From contig NJPS01000034.1 of NCBI GenBank assembly GCA_002946415.1, positions 372,001-436,000 on the forward strand: a DNA stretch of 64,000 nt. The letters run 5' to 3'. Both the position numbers and the translations under genes were made by a program. The notes beneath the pieces were generated by a model. It did not search any database. It was not told the DNA's origin and saw only the letters and a list, made by a program, of their open reading frames with translations. Shown here piece by piece: positions 60,083 to 64,000 of this stretch (position 1 is the stretch's first letter; each line of letters starts with the position of its first letter). Source of the DNA: Rutstroemia sp. NJR-2017a BVV2. Taxonomy: Eukaryota > Ascomycota > Leotiomycetes > Helotiales > Rutstroemiaceae.

Positions 60083-63000
60083 ATGGGACAAGGCTTCTCC
60101 CTCACTACACTTTCTGCGGGCTCTGCGGGCATCGATGTCCCAGAGTTCGCAGATCTGGTCTATGAAAAGTCTATGGGAACTGCGAGGTTCATGAAAAGCA
60201 TTCGCGCACGCAGTCAGGATGGGGTTGTTCTTGTGAAAGTTGTTGTCAAGCCCTATGCGATGGATTTGAAGCAATACAGGAAGAAGATCATTGGCATGGA
60301 AACCTCCTGAAACCCTTATGATAATGTGCTAATGCCGGTCGCAGGGGAACGAAAGGCTCTCGTCGATGTGCCTAATGCGCTTGCGTACCAGCGAGTCATC
60401 GAAACCGAGACGAACGGATATCTTGTTCGACAGTATCTGTATAGTTCTCTCTACGATCGCATGAGCACAAGGCCATTTTTGGAGGATATCGAGAAGAAAT
60501 GGCTTGCATTTCAACTGTTATGTGCTGTCCGCGACTGTCATGCTCGGGATGTGTTTCATGGAGACATCAAAACGGAGAATACATTGGTCACCTCATGGAA
60601 TTGGCTCTACTTGTCTGATTTCTCGTCATCATTCAAGCCAACAACATTACCGGAAGATAACCCAGCTGATTTCTCTTATTACTTCGATACGGCCGGGCGA
60701 AGAACATGTTATGTGGCCCCAGAGCGTTTCGTAGCTACAGGGGAAACTCCGGATCCCACAGCGCCTATCACTTGGGCGATGGACGTGTTCAGTGCTGGCT
60801 GCGTGATCGCCGAGCTATTTCTCGAGACTCCTATATTTAACCTCAGTCAACTATACCAATACCGTAGAGGAGAATACAACCCAGTCACCTCAGTGCTAGA
60901 TCGCATAACAGATAAAGACGTACGGGAGATGGTAGCACATATGATACAGCTGGGCCCTGAATCCCGATATTCAGCAGAGGAGTATCTGCAATTTTGGAGG
61001 AAGAAGGTCTTCCCAGATTACTTTTACAGTTTCCTCCATCAATATATGGGTCTAATTACAGATCCATCATCCGGAAGAAAACCAATATCTGGACCATTGA
61101 CCAACCTTGGAGAGGCTGATGACCGAATAGACCGAATCTACTACGATTTCGACAAAATATCATATTTTCTAGGTTACGAACATGAAAAAGTAGCACCAGC
61201 TAAGCAATTATCCAATGGGCCGGGTTTACAGCTGTTTCCTGTGCATTTAAATATACCGAATAATGAGCACGAAGCCTCTGTCTTAGGTAGACGCCCTGTC
61301 GATGATGGGACTTTGATATTCCTGACTTTGGTTGTTTCATCTATGCGAAATACTGCAAGAGCCACGGCAAAGATACGGGCTTGCGACATCCTACTCGCAT
61401 TCGCTGAACGGCTCACAGATGAAGCTAAACTCGATCGAGTATTGCCATATATCATGACTTTACTGAACGACAAGTCAGAACTTGTTAAGGTTGCTGCTAT
61501 TCGCACAGTAACGCAATTGCTGGCCTTAGTCAGGGTCGTCTCGCCAGTGAATGCACATGTGTTTCCGGAATATGTCCTCCCTCGGATGCTAGTATTCCTC
61601 CCAGGCTCACCAACCGAACCGAGCCCTCTGGTGCGAGCAACGTATGCCGCATGTCTTGGTAGCCTTGCTACCTCTGCCTCAAGATTTCTTGACATGGTAG
61701 CAACTCTGAGAGCTGACGGGTCACTGCCTACAACAGACCCAGATGCGGACGACGCCACTACTGGAGAAGCGCCGTTCCAGGGGCTTTATGACAACGCTCG
61801 CACTGAGATTATTGATCTCTTCGAGGCGCATACAAAAGCTTTGATCACCGATAGTGATTCCGCTGTTAAGAGGGCTTTCTTAGGCTCTGTTCCTGGATTA
61901 TGCATGTTCTTTGGTACAGCGGATTCGAATGATATCATTTTGAGCCATCTCAACACTTACTTGAACGACCGCAACTGGATGTTAAAGTGCGCCTTCTTCG
62001 AAACGATCGTAGGTGTGGCAACTTTCCTCGGCGGTACTAGTCTCGAAGAGTTTATACTACCACTGATGGTTCAGGCCCTGACTGATCCAGAGGAATTTGT
62101 GGTAAGGAGTGTTCTTCGTTCATTTGCAGATATGGCGGAACTGGGACTCTTTCAGCGTTCGAAAATATGGGAAATGGTGGATGTTGTCAGCCGCTTTACC
62201 ATGCATCCGAACATCTGGATTAGAGAGGCTGCAACCAATTTCCTATCGTCAGCGACCGTGTTCCTTTCGAGTGCCGACAACCAATGCATAATTTCGCCAT
62301 TAATCCGACCGTATCTCAAGACACCAGTGAGTAATTTCACTGAGCTAGCATTGCTAGATGCGCTGAAGAAACCACTTTCAAGGCCAGTTCTTGACATGGC
62401 TATCAATTGGGCAGTGAAAGTGGATAGAGGAACATTTTGGAAACCCGTCAATCAACTGCGAACATTCTCGTTTGATTCAAGCAGCTTCGGACCCACCCTT
62501 GCCAAAAAGGATACAGGCAATCTTGTCTTACAGAGGATCCCCAAAAATGAAGAAGATGAACAATGGCTGACAAAACTTCGAAACATTGGGATGACCCATG
62601 AGGACGAGTTCAAACTGCTTGCTCTAAGAGAATACATCTGGCGAGTTGCGCCGTCCAAAACTCGAGAGGGACCGCAGCATCAATCTTATCTCAACAATGT
62701 GATCAACCTGCGAAGCTTTCATATTACTCCACAAACAGTAATGTTTGACGAACAGATCACCGAAGAACCGCCTCGGCAAATCAATAACGGCTTGGAAGGC
62801 AACGGAGAACAACACTCTATTGCAGATGCTTTGTTAGACGCCTCTATGACAATTGATGATTCGATTTCCAAACGAAGAATTTCCGCACTTAACACCCACA
62901 AGGCAAGAGCCAATGCCCTCGCAACAAATGGCGTAGATCCACTATCTCCATCGTTGTCACCCGGACTTTTGTCACCTCTGGACACCCCAACGCCTAGATC

Positions 63001-64000
63001 AGATGGTACTCCAAGGAAAACATCTTTCAACCGGCCAGGCACTGCCGATACAGGCAAGCTGAGTGACGATGAGACAGCCTCCTTACTGGGAACAGCATCG
63101 ATCAACTCAAAAGACACCGGCCGAGGCATTCGTCACAGGTCTTCTGCAATGACGCTGATGAACCGCAAAGAATCTGGTAAAGGTGTACCTGAAACGGGCA
63201 CAACTTCAACCAATGCTTTTGGTAAGGTCGAAGGACCTTTTTCGCAGACCTCACCTCAGCCATCTCCACTAGCTTTGGCTAAAGATCCGGAAGACACTAA
63301 GGATAAAATTCGGTACAGAGCTGCCCATACATATTCTGGCAATGATCCGAACATATTAAAGATGCTTGACGCTATGTATGTGGACAATTTTCCAAATGAT
63401 ATCGCCGATTTTGGTCCATTGATAGCACCATCGAGCCGACGTCGGGCCATCACCAGGAGCAACAATCAAGGGATCGAGAGATCATGGAGGCCGGAAGGAA
63501 TTCTTGTCGCCACATTTGCCGAGCATGTTGGGCCCATTCATCATATTGCTGTGGCTCCGGACCATGTGTTTTTCCTTACTGGTGGTGATGATGGTTGTGT
63601 GAAGGTATGGGATACGGGAAGGCTGGAGCGAAATGTTGCGTACAGATCAAGGCAGACTCACAAGCATGTGAACGATGCAAAAATCACAGCGCTGTGTTTC
63701 GTGGAGCAAACTCACTCTTTTGTCAGTTGCGGCAACGATGGAAGTATCAATGTCGTCAAAGTCAGTTGCATGCAAAGCGGCGGTGTAGGAAGATATGGCA
63801 AGTTACGGCTGTTGCGCGAATACCAGCTACCAAAAGACGAGTTTGCTGTCTGGGCGGAGCATTTCAAATCAGAAGTAAATTCAATTCTACTTGTCGCGAC
63901 AAATCGATCGAGGGTATTGGCGATAGACTTAAGAGCTATGACTCTTCTTTATACACTGGAGAATCCGGTGCATCATGGTACTCCTACCTGTTTTTGCATT
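60083..64000 (+). CDS. VPS15: Vps15-type serine/threonine protein kinase, regulatory subunit of Vps34 PI3-kinase (3' end outside window)
   Basis: A myristoylated scaffold of the Vps34 complexes, which make PI3P for autophagy and endosomal sorting. My model has exon 1 at 60083-60293 and exon 2 from 60345, open to the window edge. At least 1289 residues are present and the protein is incomplete. MGQG at the start fits N-myristoylation. The kinase-like domain has HGDIKTEN at residues 142-149 and DFS at 162 in place of DFG, as is usual in Vps15. It also has GRRTCYVAPERF and MDVFSAGCVIAELF. HEAT-type helices follow (about 350-750: VLPYIMTLLNDKSELVKVAA, VFPEYVLPRML, EEFILPLMVQAL). A Ser/Pro/Thr-rich linker comes next (SPSLSPGLLSPLDTPTPR). 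WD40 repeats start near residue 1122 (FLTGGDDGCVKVWD, FVSCGNDGSINV). The intron at 60294-60344 seems to use a GC donor. Confidence 0.93.

Noticed and set aside
61174..61758. 194-codon minus-strand open frame
   Set aside because: Antisense shadow of the HEAT region of VPS15; composition is that of a complement strand.

Overview
The window is nuclear DNA of a filamentous ascomycete. Genes are spaced about 0.2-3 kb apart and split by many 50-100 bp GT-AG introns with CTAAC/CTGAT-like branch sites. The gene set includes paired myosin-motor chitin synthases, a GH71 alpha-1,3-glucanase, DHA1 drug antiporters and a lactonase-type beta-propeller. Composition and gene set look like a leotiomycete such as a member of the Sclerotiniaceae. 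That placement is inference, as no marker gene is present. All gene models below were built by hand: coding segments in different frames were joined at splice sites that keep frame and family similarity.

Layout. 0.8-5.6 kb (+): sulfite reductase beta subunit. 6.0-7.5 kb (-): secreted-type lactonase/muconate-cyclase-like propeller. 8.5-10.3 kb (-): F-box/LRR-like protein. 12.2-17.2 kb (+): an 11-exon modular GH71 enzyme with cysteine-rich repeats and a large unassigned C-terminal region. 18.3-19.5 kb (+): NAD(P)-binding epimerase-like protein. 20.9-23.1 kb (+): AAAP amino-acid permease. 23.5-24.6 kb (-): PAQR/hemolysin-III membrane protein. 25.3-27.2 kb (-): MFS antiporter. 28.0-29.2 kb (+): ER Qa-SNARE Ufe1. 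29.8-31.2 kb (+): aspartate aminotransferase. 32.7-38.5 kb (-) and 41.4-46.8 kb (+): two head-to-head chitin synthases with myosin-like heads, sharing a 2.9 kb upstream region. 47.9-50.2 kb (-): mitochondrial division protein Mdv1. 50.9-51.7 kb (+): chorismate mutase. 51.9-52.9 kb (-): Bcp1. 53.7-55.8 kb (-): membrane-anchored SH3 protein. 59.0-59.6 kb (+): small hydrophilic protein. 60.1-64.0 kb (+): Vps15 kinase, cut by the window edge.

Themes. Cell-wall work is represented by the two chitin synthases and the alpha-1,3-glucanase. Membrane traffic is represented by Ufe1 and Vps15. Amino-acid and sulfur metabolism is represented by sulfite reductase, aspartate aminotransferase, chorismate mutase and the permease. 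Apart from the chitin synthase pair, nothing suggests a functional cluster. I saw no rRNA, convincing tRNA, CRISPR array, intact transposon or secondary-metabolite backbone gene. The points most worth a second look are the uncharacterised tail of the GH71 protein, the decayed P-loop in the second chitin synthase, an apparent GC-AG intron in VPS15, and a short coding-like relic near 17.6 kb.
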